Assembly (NCBI RefSeq): GCF_036934945.1
Contig: NC_088224.1
Coordinates: 10,816,596 to 10,880,595 of the forward strand
DNA from: Oncorhynchus masou masou
Lineage: Eukaryota > Chordata > Actinopteri > Salmoniformes > Salmonidae
Length of the DNA stretch: 64,000 nt
Direction of reading: 5' to 3'
Positions 11,515 through 22,500 of the stretch are shown piece by piece. The notes below the pieces were generated by a model. The model was not told the DNA's origin and did no database searches. It saw only the letters and a list, made by a program, of their open reading frames with translations. A program made the position numbers and the translations under genes. How positions within the stretch are numbered: position 1 is the stretch's first letter; the number at the start of each line of letters is the position of its first letter.

Positions 11515-11740
11515 ATGTATATTTTTATTTTATTTAACCTTTATTTAACTAGGCAAGTCAGTGAAGAACAAATTCTTATTTACAATGACGGCCTACCAAA
11601 AGACAAAAGGCAAAATAAAGATATAAGACAAAACACACATCACGACAAGAGAGACAACACAACACGACATAAAGAGAGACCTAAGACAACAAGTAGGAGT
11701 GCTGATCTAAGATCAGTTTTGAATGTAGAATATAATGAAT
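11515..11740 (-). mobile_element. Dispersed salmonid repeat sharing the SINE tail, antisense
   Basis: TTTAACCTTTATTTAACTAG plus GCAAGTCAG matches the SINE tail in reverse. It continues into AATGACGGCCTACCAAAAG and a CACGACAAGAGAGACAACAC block rather than the tRNA-like part. I recognise this as a separate abundant salmonid repeat with a shared 3' end. The 75-codon ORF across it is not a gene. Confidence 0.6.
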
Positions 11741-12411
11741 AAGATTACATGGACAGGGTGGTGGTGGGAGGGGGGGGGGGTCTGATCCCAGATCAGCCCT
11801 TCGTCTCTGAGATACCCAGAGATGAGGGATGGGTTGTGCTGAGGTTAGTCATGATACACAGCAATGGATCTTGATAAGAGATCTCGTAGCGTATGATGAG
11901 CAGCAGTAAGTCAACACAATGAATATGGTATGATGTGTTCCTGAATTTCAAAAAGGTATATTTGATATGAATATTGTTGTGACAAAGTATTGCTTCCCGG
12001 AATATTTCCCACAGTTCTGGCTCAACTTGTGTTGGTCCGTGATTTGGAAATATAAAGTGATTTCTGATGACAGACATGTTTGCTGAAAAGAAACATTAAA
12101 GAGTGATCCCTTTCCGTGGTCAGAAGCCTACGAACATAAACATCATATACGTTTCCTGTGCCCAGTTAAACTCAATAGCAAAAACAAATGGTTGGCTAAA
12201 TCCAGGCACTATGCCTGATATGAATTCCTTTCCAAATCTATTTTTCCTCTGCTATAAAAGTTTTGTCTATTTTACAGCTTTTGTTACTTGGATCTCTTCC
12301 TTAACTCCACAGCATCTGTCTCAAGTCCAGGAGAAGCTTCTGGAAAGTCTATTGTGATGTCAGTGTACACCAATTTGATGGGGATTGGGATTGTAAACGA
12401 AGGCTACGTCC
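11741..12411. other. No recognised feature
   Basis: Contains a G run at 11770-11780 and otherwise unique-looking AT-rich DNA. ORFs at 11793-12077 (minus) and 12103-12357 (plus) show no recognisable domain and are probably chance. Confidence 0.4.
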
Positions 12412-12440
12412 TGTTCCTTTTGTAGTGCACTACTTTTGAC
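12412..12440. repeat. Hairpin repeat (copy 6), left part, split by insertion
   Basis: TTCCTTTTGTAGTGCACTAC then TTTTGAC is the left arm. The rest (GACCAGAGCCCTATGGGG…CAATTTGGGACGC) resumes at about 13136. Confidence 0.75.
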
Positions 12441-13135
12441 GAGTGTTGCAAAGAAAGGGCATATTACTGGAGACTTGCAAAGTTTACCAGTAGACTAGCA
12501 GAATTGTGGTATCTTTCAAGAATTTTATGTGATCTATCACAGCACATCTAGTGGCCCTTTTGGGGTACTTCAGATTATCACAGGTGTCTTCGGGACCTCT
12601 CTCCAGCCTTATCACGTGTAAAGAAATATTTGAAATAATCAAATAAGATTATATAAAAATATAAATAGATAGAATGACAAAGCCATAAAACACTGTCCCA
12701 AATACAAAATCAATTTATTAAATACCATCGGTGTTTAGTGTGATTGTTTTCAGCATGAATTATCCTTTAGATGTTGTATTTATTTTACTATGGCAGTATG
12801 TATTTGTTGTCAAGGTTTATGCCGTCAAACTGGTGGCAGTTGTGGAAAAAAAGTAAATAGTTAGAAGAGTTGCAGAGTTATTTGAAAATAAAGCCATTGT
12901 CGATTAGATGCTTTTTTTTCATGAATTAGGCTAAATACTCTTGAACCATATGGTCTATCTGCTAGAAACAATATGACACGGATATTTAAAAAAATGATAC
13001 TATATATGAATAAAACATTTTATTCAAGTATAAATTACCAAAATGACGATAGATTGCCATAGATTTTCTGTTAATTACCCAAATTACTGAAGATTACGGT
13101 AACTTTGGGATAATACAGGTAGCTTTGCAACCCTA
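12441..13135. mobile_element. hAT-like non-autonomous DNA element, about 695 bp
   Basis: Lies between the two halves of hairpin copy 6. The left end GAGTGTTGCAAAG and the right end CTTTGCAACCCTA are imperfect inverted repeats (two mismatches). Possible 8-bp target duplications CTTTTGAC (12433-12440) and CGTTTGAC (13136-13143) differ at one base. Short terminal repeats plus an 8-bp duplication suit the hAT superfamily. No transposase is encoded. Confidence 0.6.
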
Positions 13136-13203
13136 CGTTTGACCAGAGCCCTATGGGGACAAAAAGAACCCTGTAAAGGGAATAGAATGCAATTTGGGAC
13201 GCA
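13136..13203. repeat. Hairpin repeat (copy 6), right part
   Basis: GACCAGAGCCCTATGGGGAC, GGGAATAGAATGCAATTTGG and GACGC complete the arm interrupted at 12440. Confidence 0.75.
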
Positions 13204-13720
13204 GATGAAAAGTTTGGTCAGTCAGTGATACAGTATATGTGTCCAAATCAAAAATAAAATGGCCACAGAATAAAATAGGGGGAATTATATTGTTTGCATG
13301 GTTTAAAACCCTTCAGATTTAGTTTGTTTAAGGAATGTAAAAAGTATTTCACAGTAAACAATCCCATTCTACCATAGTATTTTATTTTTATTTTTAGGAA
13401 CGTTGAATAAACCATTGTGAATTTGAAGTTACTGACAAATGTTACTTCATTGAAGCAGGTTAATCTTACATCATCAACAAGTGACTTTTACTTGAGAACA
13501 GCAACACATTGTCGGCATTTTACTGTATTTCAGAGGTGCGTCTGTTTTTTTTTTACTTCTGTAAATGTCCTAAACTGTACTATTCCTAAATGTACTGTAC
13601 TTCTGAACTATTATCGTACGTCCATAACATAGTTCCAAGGAAACTGTCATCTAATCTATAGCTAAATATTGTTGCCAGGAAGCGAAATGCTGAAACTCTT
13701 ATCTGTTGCTGTTGTTGTGA
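13204..13720. other. No recognised feature
   Basis: AT-rich DNA; no exon or repeat recognised. The ORF at 13417-13632 has no domain and is probably chance. Confidence 0.4.
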
Positions 13721-13721
13721 T

Positions 13722-14270
13722 ATGTTCAGCAATCAAAAGAAGTGCTATTTGCTTTTCCATGTTTTTAAACGGGTTGTATCGGCTTCCATGCCTCTGTATC
13801 AAAATGTCAATATTATGACTGAATGGGGTCTCAATGTTTATTTTATTTCACCTTTGTATGACCATATTAGAGAGACATATTTCCCTCAGATTACACAGAT
13901 ACACAAAGAATTTGAAAACAAACCCGATTCTGATAAACTCCCATATCTACTGGGTGATGTACCACAGTGTTCCATCACAGCAGCAAGAGTTGTGACCTGT
14001 TGCCACAAGAAAAGGTCAACCAGTGAAGAACAAACACCATTGTAAATGCAACCCATATTTGTTCATTTATTTTCCCTTTTGTACTAACCCTAACCATTTT
14101 TTTTACTTTAACCACACTGTATATACATAATATGACATTTGCAATGTATTTTGAAACTTCTAGGAGTGTAATGTTTACTGTTAATTTTTATTGTTTATTA
14201 TCTACTTCACTTGCTTTGGCAATGTTAACATATGTTTCCCATGCCAATAAAGCCCATTGAATTGAATTGA
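13722..14270 (+). mobile_element. LINE 3' end with reverse-transcriptase C-terminal fragment
   Basis: From about 13835 the frame ending at TAA 14043-14045 reads PLYDHIRETYFPQITQ, KLPYLLGDVPQ and VVTCCHKKR, the C-terminal tail of a fish non-LTR retrotransposon ORF2. The 3' UTR ends CCCATGCCAATAAAGCCC and a short ATTGA repeat, the usual tail of this family. The 5' part, including the catalytic core, is absent. The family (L2/CR1-like) is my inference. Confidence 0.75.
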
Positions 14271-15045
14271 GAGAGAGAGACGGGAGAGGTAGAGAAAGCG
14301 AGAGGTAGAGAAAGCGAGAGGTAGAGAAAGCGAGAGGTAGAGAAAGAGAGAGAGGTAGAGAGAGGTAGAGGTAGAGAGAGGTAGAGGTAGAGGTAGAGGT
14401 AGAGGTAGAGGTAGAGAGAGGTAGAGAGAGAGGTAGGGGTAGAGGTAGAGAGAGAGGTAGAGGTAGAGAGGTAGAGAGAGAGGTAGAGGTAGAGGTAGAG
14501 AGAGGTAGAGAGAGAGGTAGAGAGAGGTAGAGGTAGAGAGAGGTAGAGGTAGAGAGAGAGGTAGAGGTAGAGAGAGGTAGAGGTAGAGAGAGGTAGAGGT
14601 AGAGAGGTAGAGGTAGAGAGGTAGAGGTGTAGAGGTAGAGAGGTGTAGAGGTAGAGAGGTGTAGAGGTAGAGAGGTAGAGAGGTAGAGAGGTAGAGAGGT
14701 AGAGAGGTAGAGGTAGAGGTAGAGGTAGAGGTAGAGGTAGAGGTAGAGGTAGAGGTAGAGGTAGAGGTAGAGAGAGGTAGAGGTAGAGAGAGGTAGAGGT
14801 AGAGGTAGAGGTAGAGGTAGAGGTAGAGGTAGAAAGAGGTAGAGGTAGAGAGAGGTAGAGGTAGAGGTAGAGAGAGGTAGAGGTAGAGGTAGAGAGAGGT
14901 AGAGGTAGAGGTAGAGGTAGAGAGAGGTAGAGAGAGGTAGAGAGAGGTAGAGAGAGGTAGAGAGAGGTAGAGAGAGGTAGAGAGAGAGGTAGGTAGAGGT
15001 AGAGAGAGAGGTAGAGGTAGAGGTAGAGAGAGGTAGAGAGAGAGG
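14271..15045. repeat. GAGAGGTA purine-rich simple repeat, about 775 bp
   Basis: Units GAGGTA, GAGAGGTA and GAGAGAGAGGTA alternate; the + strand is nearly C-free. It begins directly at the ATTGA tail of the LINE fragment, so it may have grown from the element's tail. The Ser/Leu/Tyr/Thr ORF on the minus strand (14202-15056) is an artefact. Confidence 0.95.
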
Positions 15046-15168
15046 AGGGTGCTCATGGTGCTGTACCAGGGAAGCTTACGTGGATTAGAATACGGCAGTG
15101 AGGCGAAACCACTCCGGATGGCAGGGAGAAGTAATTAAATTACAGTGCTCACCACAGACCGGTGGCTC

Positions 15169-15170
<2 letters not shown>

Positions 15171-15242
<72 letters not shown>
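15171..15242. repeat. (GT)n microsatellite
   Basis: About 36 uninterrupted GT units. Confidence 0.97.
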
Positions 15243-15243
<1 letters not shown>

Positions 15244-15727
15244 ACAGCTTTAGTTATCTTTCACAATAATGTGTGACTGAAAGCTGTTTTTAGCATTAGC
15301 TGACTGTTTCTCAGCAGCTGTGGGTTTTAAAGGAAGGAAATGACCCATTGGAAGACGTTAGTGACCGGCTCGTCATTTCTGAATGGCTGGTTGGTGAGAC
15401 ACAGAAGGGCACACACTGAGGTCCACTCTCTCACCATCGTGTTACATTTGACCTGACCTTCTCCCTGGGCTGTGTGTGAGTGTGTGTGCATGTGAAATAG
15501 AGAGAGGGAGAATACACTCTCACAACATTGATAAAGCATTGCCTCAGTAAGCCCAGCCATCTCATCCAAACACACCCTCACCAGAAAACTGGGACACAAA
15601 CAACAGGATTGTGCCATTCATTACTAAACCCAAAATGGCTCTTAACAACAACCACGACAACAGTCAGACTCTTTCACAAGATATCTAGTTTTCACAGAGA
15701 CGGTCCCGAGCAATAGTCATCCTGGGC
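15243..15727. other. No recognised feature
   Basis: Unique-looking DNA; ORFs at 15327-15617 (minus) and 15528-15716 (plus) show no recognisable domain. Confidence 0.4.
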
Positions 15728-15843
15728 TATGTCCCAAATGGCAAACTATTCCCTATATGGTGCACTACTTTTGAACCAAATGGCACCCTTTTCCCTATAT
15801 AGTGCACTACTTTTCAACCAAATGGCACCCTCTTCCCTATATA
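15728..15843. repeat. Hairpin repeat (copy 7), left arm in three tandem copies
   Basis: GTCCCAAATGG…CTATTCCCTATATGG then two more CAAATGGCACCC…CCCTATATAG units, each followed by TGCACTACTTTT. The third unit stops at CCCTATATAG where a SINE begins. The remaining arm follows the SINE at about 16043-16080. Confidence 0.8.
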
Positions 15844-16042
15844 GGGGTGGCAGGGTAGCCTACTGGTTAGAGTGTTGGACTAGTAACCGGAATGTTGCAA
15901 GTTCAAATCCCCGAGCTGACAAAGTACAAATCTATCGTTCTTCCCCTGAACAGGCAGTTAACCCACTGTTCCTAGGCCGTCATTGAAAATACGAATTGAT
16001 TCTTAACTGACTTGCAGAGTTAAATAAAGTTACAAAATAAAA
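15844..16042 (+). mobile_element. HpaI-type tRNA-derived SINE inserted in hairpin repeat
   Basis: Full structure: GGGTGGCAGGGTAGCC, TACTGGTTAGAGTGTTGG, B-box-like GTTGCAAGTTCAAATCC, CCCCTGAACAGGCAGTTAAC, CTGACTTGCAGAGTTAAATA and an A-rich tail. It splits hairpin copy 7 between CCCTATATAG and TAGTGCACTAC. Confidence 0.9.
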
Positions 16043-16080
16043 TAGTGCACTACTGGAATAGAGTGCCATTTGTGACGCAA
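16043..16080. repeat. Hairpin repeat (copy 7), right end
   Basis: TAGTGCACTACTGGAATAGA plus GTGCCATTTGTGACGC follows the SINE and completes the hairpin. Confidence 0.75.
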
Positions 16081-17639
16081 CTCTGGTCTTCTAGAAAACC
16101 AGACTACACCCAATGAGTTCATGAAGAACTTCCCCCAGACTACACCCATTCATCAGAGTGACCAGAGTATATGCAGGAAACCCAGTTTCCACCAACCGCC
16201 ACTCGTACCAGAGACAGCACAGTGAGCCTTGAAGAACGGATGGTTTGCATTGCCTATGAGAATAACATGAATGTATACATTGACTAATTGACTGAGTTCA
16301 TCAGGAAGTGCATAGAAGATGTTGTTCCCACTGTGACGATTGCAACTTATCCAAACCACCCCCCAAAAAAGTGGATAGATTGAAAAGCGCGAACCACTAC
16401 GGTTAACCATGGCAAGGTGACTGGGAACATTGACGAGTACAACCAGTCGAGCTATGCCCTCCGTAAGGCAATCACACAGGCAAAGCATCAGTATAGAGAC
16501 AAAGTGGAGTCGCAATTCAACAGCTCAGATACGAGACGTATGTGGCAGGGACTCCAGACCATCACGGACTGTAAAGGGAAAACCAGCCATGTCGAGAACA
16601 CCAAAGACTTGCTCCCGGAACAGCTAAACGCCTTCGCCCGCTTCGGGGAAAACACAGTGGCGCCGACGTGGGCCATCGCCGCTCACGTCCTCCGTGGCCG
16701 ACGTGAGAAAGACATTGGAGGGTGTTAATCCTCACAAGACCGCCGTGTTCACGGACATATTCTCTCCCAGTCTGTTGTCCCCACTTGCTTCAAGATGTCC
16801 ACCATTGTTCCTTTAGCTAACAAAGGAAAGATAACTGAACTAAAATGACTATCGACCCGTAGCACTCACTTCTGTCATCATGAAATGCTTTGATTGGCTA
16901 GTTATGGATCATATCACTTCCACCTAACCCGAAACCGTAGACCCACTAACATTTGCATATCGCCCCAACAGACCCATGGATGGCGCAATTGCCATCGCAC
17001 TGCACACTGCCCTATCCCACCTGGACAACTGTGTTCTGGACTTCCTGAGGCGCCTGCCCAGGTGGTGAAGGTAGGAAACAACACCTCCACTTCTTCAACT
17101 CTGCCCCCTCCTGTACTCCCTGTTCACCCATGTCTGCGTGGCCACGCATGTCTCCAATTCAATCATCAAGTTTGCATACAACACAACAGCCTACATGGAG
17201 AAGGTGAGGGCCCTGGCTGTGTGGTGCCAGGAAAAGAACCTCTCCCTCAACGTCAACAAAACGAAGGAGCTGATTGTGAACTTTGGGAGACAGCAGAGGG
17301 AGCACGCACCCATCCATTGATGGAGAGTGTAGAGGGTGAAAAGATTCAAGTTCCTTGGCGTGCACATCACTGACAACCACAGTGTGGAGGGAGGCTGAAG
17401 AAATTCATCTGGCCCCTAAGACCCACACAAACTTCTACAGATGCACCATCGAGAGCATCCTGTCAGGCTGTATCACTGCCTGGTATGGCAACTGCACCAT
17501 CAGCAAATGTAATGCTCTCCAGATTGTGGTGCGGTCAGCACACTGCCTAACCTACAGGACATCTACAGCACCTGGTGTCACAGGAAGGCCAAGAAGACCA
17601 TCAAAGACCTCAGCCACCCGATCCACAACCTGTTCAACC

Positions 17640-17832
17640 CGCTGACATCTAGAAGACCATCAAAGACCTCAGCCACCCGAGCTACAACCTGTTCAACCCG
17701 CTGACATCTAGAAGACCATCAAAGACCTCAGCCACCCGAGCCACAACCTGTTCAACCCGCTGACATCTAGAAGACCATCAAAGACCTCAGCCACCCGAGC
17801 CACAGCCTGTTCAACCCGTTGACATCTAGAAG
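17640..17832 (+). repeat. 59-bp tandem repeat, 3-4 copies, inside the LINE ORF end
   Basis: GCTGACATCTAGAAGACCAT recurs at 59-bp steps (17641, 17700, 17759, then a diverged copy). The unit derives from the LINE's own ORF2 C-terminal coding region (…KTIKDLSHPS… type). Confidence 0.88.
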
Positions 17833-18064
17833 GTGGAGAGAGTACAGGTGCATCAAAGCTGGGACCAAAGAGATGAAAAACAGCTTCTATCTCCAGGCGA
17901 TTAGACTGTTAAAACAGTCACCACTAGCCGGACTCCGCCCAGTTCCCGGCCCTGAACTTTAGTCACTGTTACTAGCCGGCTACCACCCAGTTACTCAACC
18001 CTGCACCTTAGAGACTGCTGCCCTATGTACATAGTCTTTGAACACTGGTCACTTTAATAATGTT

Positions 18065-20392
18065 GACATTCTGTTTTACCCACTTCATATGTATATACTG
18101 TATTCTAGTCAAGGCTCATCCTGTATAACTACTGTTTTACCCACTTCATATGTATATACTGTATTCTAGTCAAGGCTCATCCTGTATAACTACTGTTTTA
18201 CCCACTTCATATGTATATACTGTATTCTAGTCAAGGCTCATCCTATATAACTACTGTTTTACCCACTTCATATGTATATACTGTATTCTAGTCAAGGCTC
18301 ATCCTGTATAACTACTGTTTTACCCACTTCATATGTATATACTGTATTCTAGTCAAGGCTCATCCTATATAACTACTGTTTTACCCACTTCATATGTATA
18401 TACTGTATTCTAGTCAAGGCTCATCCTATATAACTACTGTTTTACCCACTTCATATGTATATACTGTATTCTAGTCAAGGCTCATCCTGTATAACTACTG
18501 TTTTACCCACTTCATATGTATATACTGTATTCTAGTCAAGGCTCATCCTATATAACTACTGTTTTACCCACTTCATATGTATATGCTGTATTCTAGTCAA
18601 GGCTCATCCTGTATAACTACTGTTTTACCCACTTCATATGTATATACTGTATTCTAGTCAAGGCTCATCCTGTATAACTACTGTTTTACCCACTTCATAT
18701 GTATATGCTGTATTCTAGTCAAGGCTCATCCTATATAACTACTGTTTTACCCACTTCATATGTATATACTGTATTCTAGTCAAGGCTCATCCTATATAAC
18801 TACTGTTTTACCCACTTCATATGTATATGCTGTATTCTAGTCAAGGCTCATCCTGTATAACTACTGTTTTACCCACTTCATATGTATATACTGTATTCTA
18901 GTCAAGGCTCATCCTATATAACTACTGTTTTACCCACTTCATATGTATATACTGTATTCTAGTCAAGGCTCATCCTATATAACTACTGTTTTACCCACTT
19001 CATATGTATATACTGTATTCTAGTCAAGGCTCATCCTGTATAACTACTGTTTTACCCACTTCATATGTATATACTGTATTCTAGTCAAGGCTCATCCTGT
19101 ATAACTACTGTTTTACCCACTTCATATGTATATACTGTATTCTAGTCAAGGGTCATCCTATATAACTACTGTTTTACCCACTTCATATGTATATACTGTA
19201 TTCTAGTCAAGGCTCATCCTGTATAACTACTGTTTTACCCACTTCATATGTATATACTGTATTCTAGTCAAGGCTCATCCTGTATAACTACTGTTTTACC
19301 CACTTCATATGTATATACTGTATTCTAGTCAAGGCTCATCCTATATAACTACTGTTTTACCCACTTCATATGTATATGCTGTATTCTAGTCAAGGCTCAT
19401 CCTATATAACTACTGTTTTACCCACTTCATATGTATATACTGTATTCTAGTCAAGGCTCATCCTATATAACTACTGTTTTACCCACTTCATATGTATATA
19501 CTGTATTCTAGTCAAGGCTCATCCTATATAACTACTGTTTTACCCACTTCATATGTATATACTGTATTCTAGTCAAGGCTCATCCTGTATAACTACTGTT
19601 TTACCCACTTCATATGTATATACTGTATTCTAGTCAAGGCTCATCCTGTATAACTACTGTTTTACCCACTTCATATGTATATGCTGTATTCTAGTCAAGG
19701 CTCATCCTATATAACTACTGTTTTACCCACTTCATATGTATATACTGTATTCTAGTCAAGGCTCATCCTGTATAACTACTGTTTTACCCACTTCATATGT
19801 ATATGCTGTATTCTAGTCAAGGCTCATCCTGTATAACTACTGTTTTACCCACTTCATATGTATATACTGTATTCTAGTCAAGGCTCATCCTGTATAACTA
19901 CTGTTTTACCCACTTCATATGTATATACTGTATTCTAGTCAAGGCTCATCCTATATAACTACTGTTTTACCCACTTCATATGTATATGCTGTATTCTAGT
20001 CAAGGGTCATCCTATATAACTACTGTTTTACCCACTTCATATGTATATACTGTATTCTAGTCAAGGCTCATCCTGTATAACTACTGTTTTACCCACTTCA
20101 TATGTATATACTGTATTCTAGTCAAGGCTCATCCTGTATAACTACTGTTTTACCCACTTCATATGTATATACTGTATTCTAGTCAAGGCTCATCCTATAT
20201 AACTACTGTTTTACCCACTTCATATGTATATACTGTATTCTAGTCAAGGCTCATCCTATATAACTACTGTTTTACCCACTTCATATGTATATACTGTATT
20301 CTAGTCAAGGCTCATCCTATATAACTACTGTTTTACCCACTTCATATGTATATACTGTATTCTAGTCAAGGCTCATCCTGTATAACTACTAC
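18065..20392. repeat. 61-bp minisatellite, 38 copies, no length variation
   Basis: The unit is CATATGTATATACTGTATTC then TAGTCAAGGCTCATCCTGTA then TAACTACTGTTTTACCCACTT. The CATCCT motif recurs at exactly 61-bp spacing from 18117 to 20374 (37 intervals, 2257 bp), so no copy has an indel. Only three positions vary noticeably: TATACT/TATGCT, AGGCTC/AGGGTC, CCTGTA/CCTATA. The unit is a segment of the surrounding LINE's 3' UTR. Confidence 0.97.
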
Positions 20393-20661
20393 TGTGTACA
20401 GCTTTTCTATTCTTATACTGTCCATAATGTCTATACACACCATCATATACATATAGATTTATATTCCAGACTCTGATATTGCTCATTCTAATATTTCTAT
20501 ATTACTTCATTTTCTTTCTTTTTATTTTGGGGATTTGCGTGTATTGTTGTGTATTGTTAGATATTACTGCACTGTTGGAGATAGGAACACTAGCATGTTG
20601 ATACACCGGTGAAAAACATTAGTTTAAATGTGTGTTTTGATTTATTGTATCACTCTGTACA

Positions 20662-21142
20662 TCCCAAATGGCACTGTATTCCCTACAGGCCCCTGGTCTA
20701 AAGTAGTCCACTATTACAGGGAATAGGTCTCTGGTCTAAAGTAGTGCACTATATAGGGAATAGGGCTCTGGTCTAAAGTAGTGCACTATATAGGGAATAG
20801 GGCTCTGGTCTAAAGTAGTCCACTATACAGGGAATAGGTCTCTGGTCTAAAGTAGTTGACTATATAGGGAATTGGGCTCTGGTCTAAAGTAGTGCACTAT
20901 ATAGGGAACAGGGCTCTGGTCTAAAGTAGTGCACTATATAGGGAACAGGGCTCTGGTCTAAAGTAGAGCACTATATAGGGAATAGGGCTCTGGTCTAAAG
21001 TAGTGCACTATATAGGGAACAGGGCTCTGGTCTAAAGTAGTGCACTATATAGGGAATAGGGCTCTGGTCTAAAGTAGAGCACTATATAGGGAATAGGGCT
21101 CTAGTCTAAAGTAGTGCACTATATAGGGAATAGGGTGCCATT
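20662..21142. repeat. Hairpin repeat (copy 8) with right arm tandemly amplified
   Basis: Starts with CATCCCAAATGGCACTGTAT, the left arm. The segment GGGCTCTGGTCTAAAGTAGT then GCACTATATAGGGAATA then repeats about 11 times at about 40 bp, ending in GGGTGCCATTTGC, the right terminus. The array is a hairpin copy whose loop-plus-arm has been amplified. Confidence 0.85.
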
Positions 21143-21446
21143 TGCTTTTTGTTTTGTTTTGTCCTGAGTCTTTGTACTAGTCCGTTTTGTTTGTTTTGTT
21201 CCTCCTGGTGTTTTGGTAAGATTAAGATGAATATAACACAACATGCCCGGGTCTAACAAGTAGGTATTGTAGGTATAGCTGGAGGGTGGCAAAGCCATAG
21301 AGGAGAAACAAGAGAAGGGATCTCTAAATGAAGGGAGAAGCCGTTAGTATATAGCATGACCCTAACATAGGTCACTCGGCTGAGGGCTGTTTGTCTCCAA
21401 ACAAAATGGAGGACTGAACCCGGGAGAGGTTGGGGTTAGATTTACT
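21143..21446. other. No recognised feature
   Basis: Short unique-looking DNA starting with TTTGT-rich sequence. No gene signal. Confidence 0.4.
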
Positions 21447-21592
21447 GTGTGTGTGTGTGTCCGTGTGTGTGTGTGTCCGTGTGTGTGTGTCCGTGTGTGT
21501 GTGTCCGTGTGTGTGTGTCCGTGTGTGTGTGTCCGTGTGTGTGTGTGTGTGTGTCCGTGTGTGTGTGTGTGTGTGTGTCCGTGTGTGTGTGC
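21447..21592. repeat. GT/CCGTGTGTGT compound microsatellite
   Basis: GTGTGTGTGT blocks punctuated by CC at about 12-20 bp intervals. The Cys/Val ORFs are artefacts. Confidence 0.95.
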
Positions 21593-22414
21593 GTTTACAC
21601 ATATGTGCACGTATGCATGTGCCTGTTTGCATTCATGCATGTTTGTGTGTATTTTGAAGGCCAGGGGCCCCATCTCTGTCCATCCAGAGTCTATGGGGGG
21701 AAGCTTCTCTTTTAACCCCCAGGTCCTAGGAATCCCACCCGCACCAGCCCCCTCCGCCCCTGGCTACAAAAACACAAAGGATGGATGGATACCGACCTTA
21801 AAATAACCAGAAGATAACCACTATGTTCTCGTCTCTATTTCAAAGCTGTGTTTCTCTAACAAATGGCTGTCCACATGTACTGGATCTGTCACACAGGAGA
21901 ATCCGTTGGCAGACATGGAGGAAAACAAGACCGGAGAAACACATCTGCATGCTGGGAATGAGTGGTACAGTGGCCGTGACTGAGTAGAATTCCTCCATAG
22001 GCTCGTTAGTGCATAACGCTTTTAGCAAATCCCATTTGGATGATATTGATAATAAACACGTCCATACACTCTTGTGGACCCACAATTTTGATCTCACACA
22101 CAGACAAACACAACCCCCTCCCATATCGTCTCAAGAGCAGCTTAAATCATCTCCTTTCCCTCTCACTCTGACAATGGTGCTGCTTTAAAAAACCCTGTGG
22201 CCTGAACACTCACAGAGCCCTCCCCCCCCCCTCCCATACCCCATCGCCCCATCCCCCATCACACACAGAGGGAGGGGGGTCCCTCCCGTTACCATCACAC
22301 AGTCTGTCACCGTGCCAACCAAGGGTCTTATTGCACTACCAAACAGGCGGGGGTGTCTCGCTCTTGGAAATGCAAGTGTCGACACGTTATCAGCCCTCAT
22401 CACTCACATTTTTT
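21593..22414. other. No recognised feature
   Basis: Unique-looking DNA, including a C-rich block at about 22215-22260. ORFs at 21840-22124 and 22185-22403 (minus) lack recognisable domains. Confidence 0.4.
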
Positions 22415-22500
22415 GCACCCTATCCCCTATATAGTGCACTCCATTTGATCAGAGCCTTATGTGTGCACAGTAGGGCATAGGGTGTTGTTTGAGATGCAGC
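22415..22500. repeat. Hairpin repeat (copy 9), diverged
   Basis: CACCCTATCCCCTATATAGT then GCACTCCATTTGATCAGAGC and GGGCATAGGGTGTTGTTTGA. Confidence 0.7.

Larger units (their letters stand above)
16230..20660 (+). mobile_element. LINE (CR1/Rex1/L2-like), degraded, with two internal tandem expansions
   Basis: The reading frame is broken many times but parts are recognisable on the + strand: SYALRKAITQAKHQYRDKVE near 16450, MDGAIAIALHTALSHLDN near 16980, VWCQEKNLSLNVNKTKEL near 17220, and FYRCTIESILSGCITAWYGN near 17430. The reverse-transcriptase active site, normally FADD in these elements, reads FAYN near 17170. The ORF end is amplified four times (59 bp) and the 3' UTR 38 times (61 bp). The 3' end (TTAGATATTACTGCACTGTT, GGAGATAGGAACAC) is the usual tail of the family. 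The family name is inferred from protein similarity only. Confidence 0.85.

Noticed and set aside
13722..14045. Stand-alone 107-codon gene
   Set aside because: Its C-terminal half is a LINE ORF2 tail followed by the LINE 3' UTR.
14202..15056. 284-codon Ser/Leu/Tyr-rich ORF
   Set aside because: Translation of the GAGAGGTA simple repeat.
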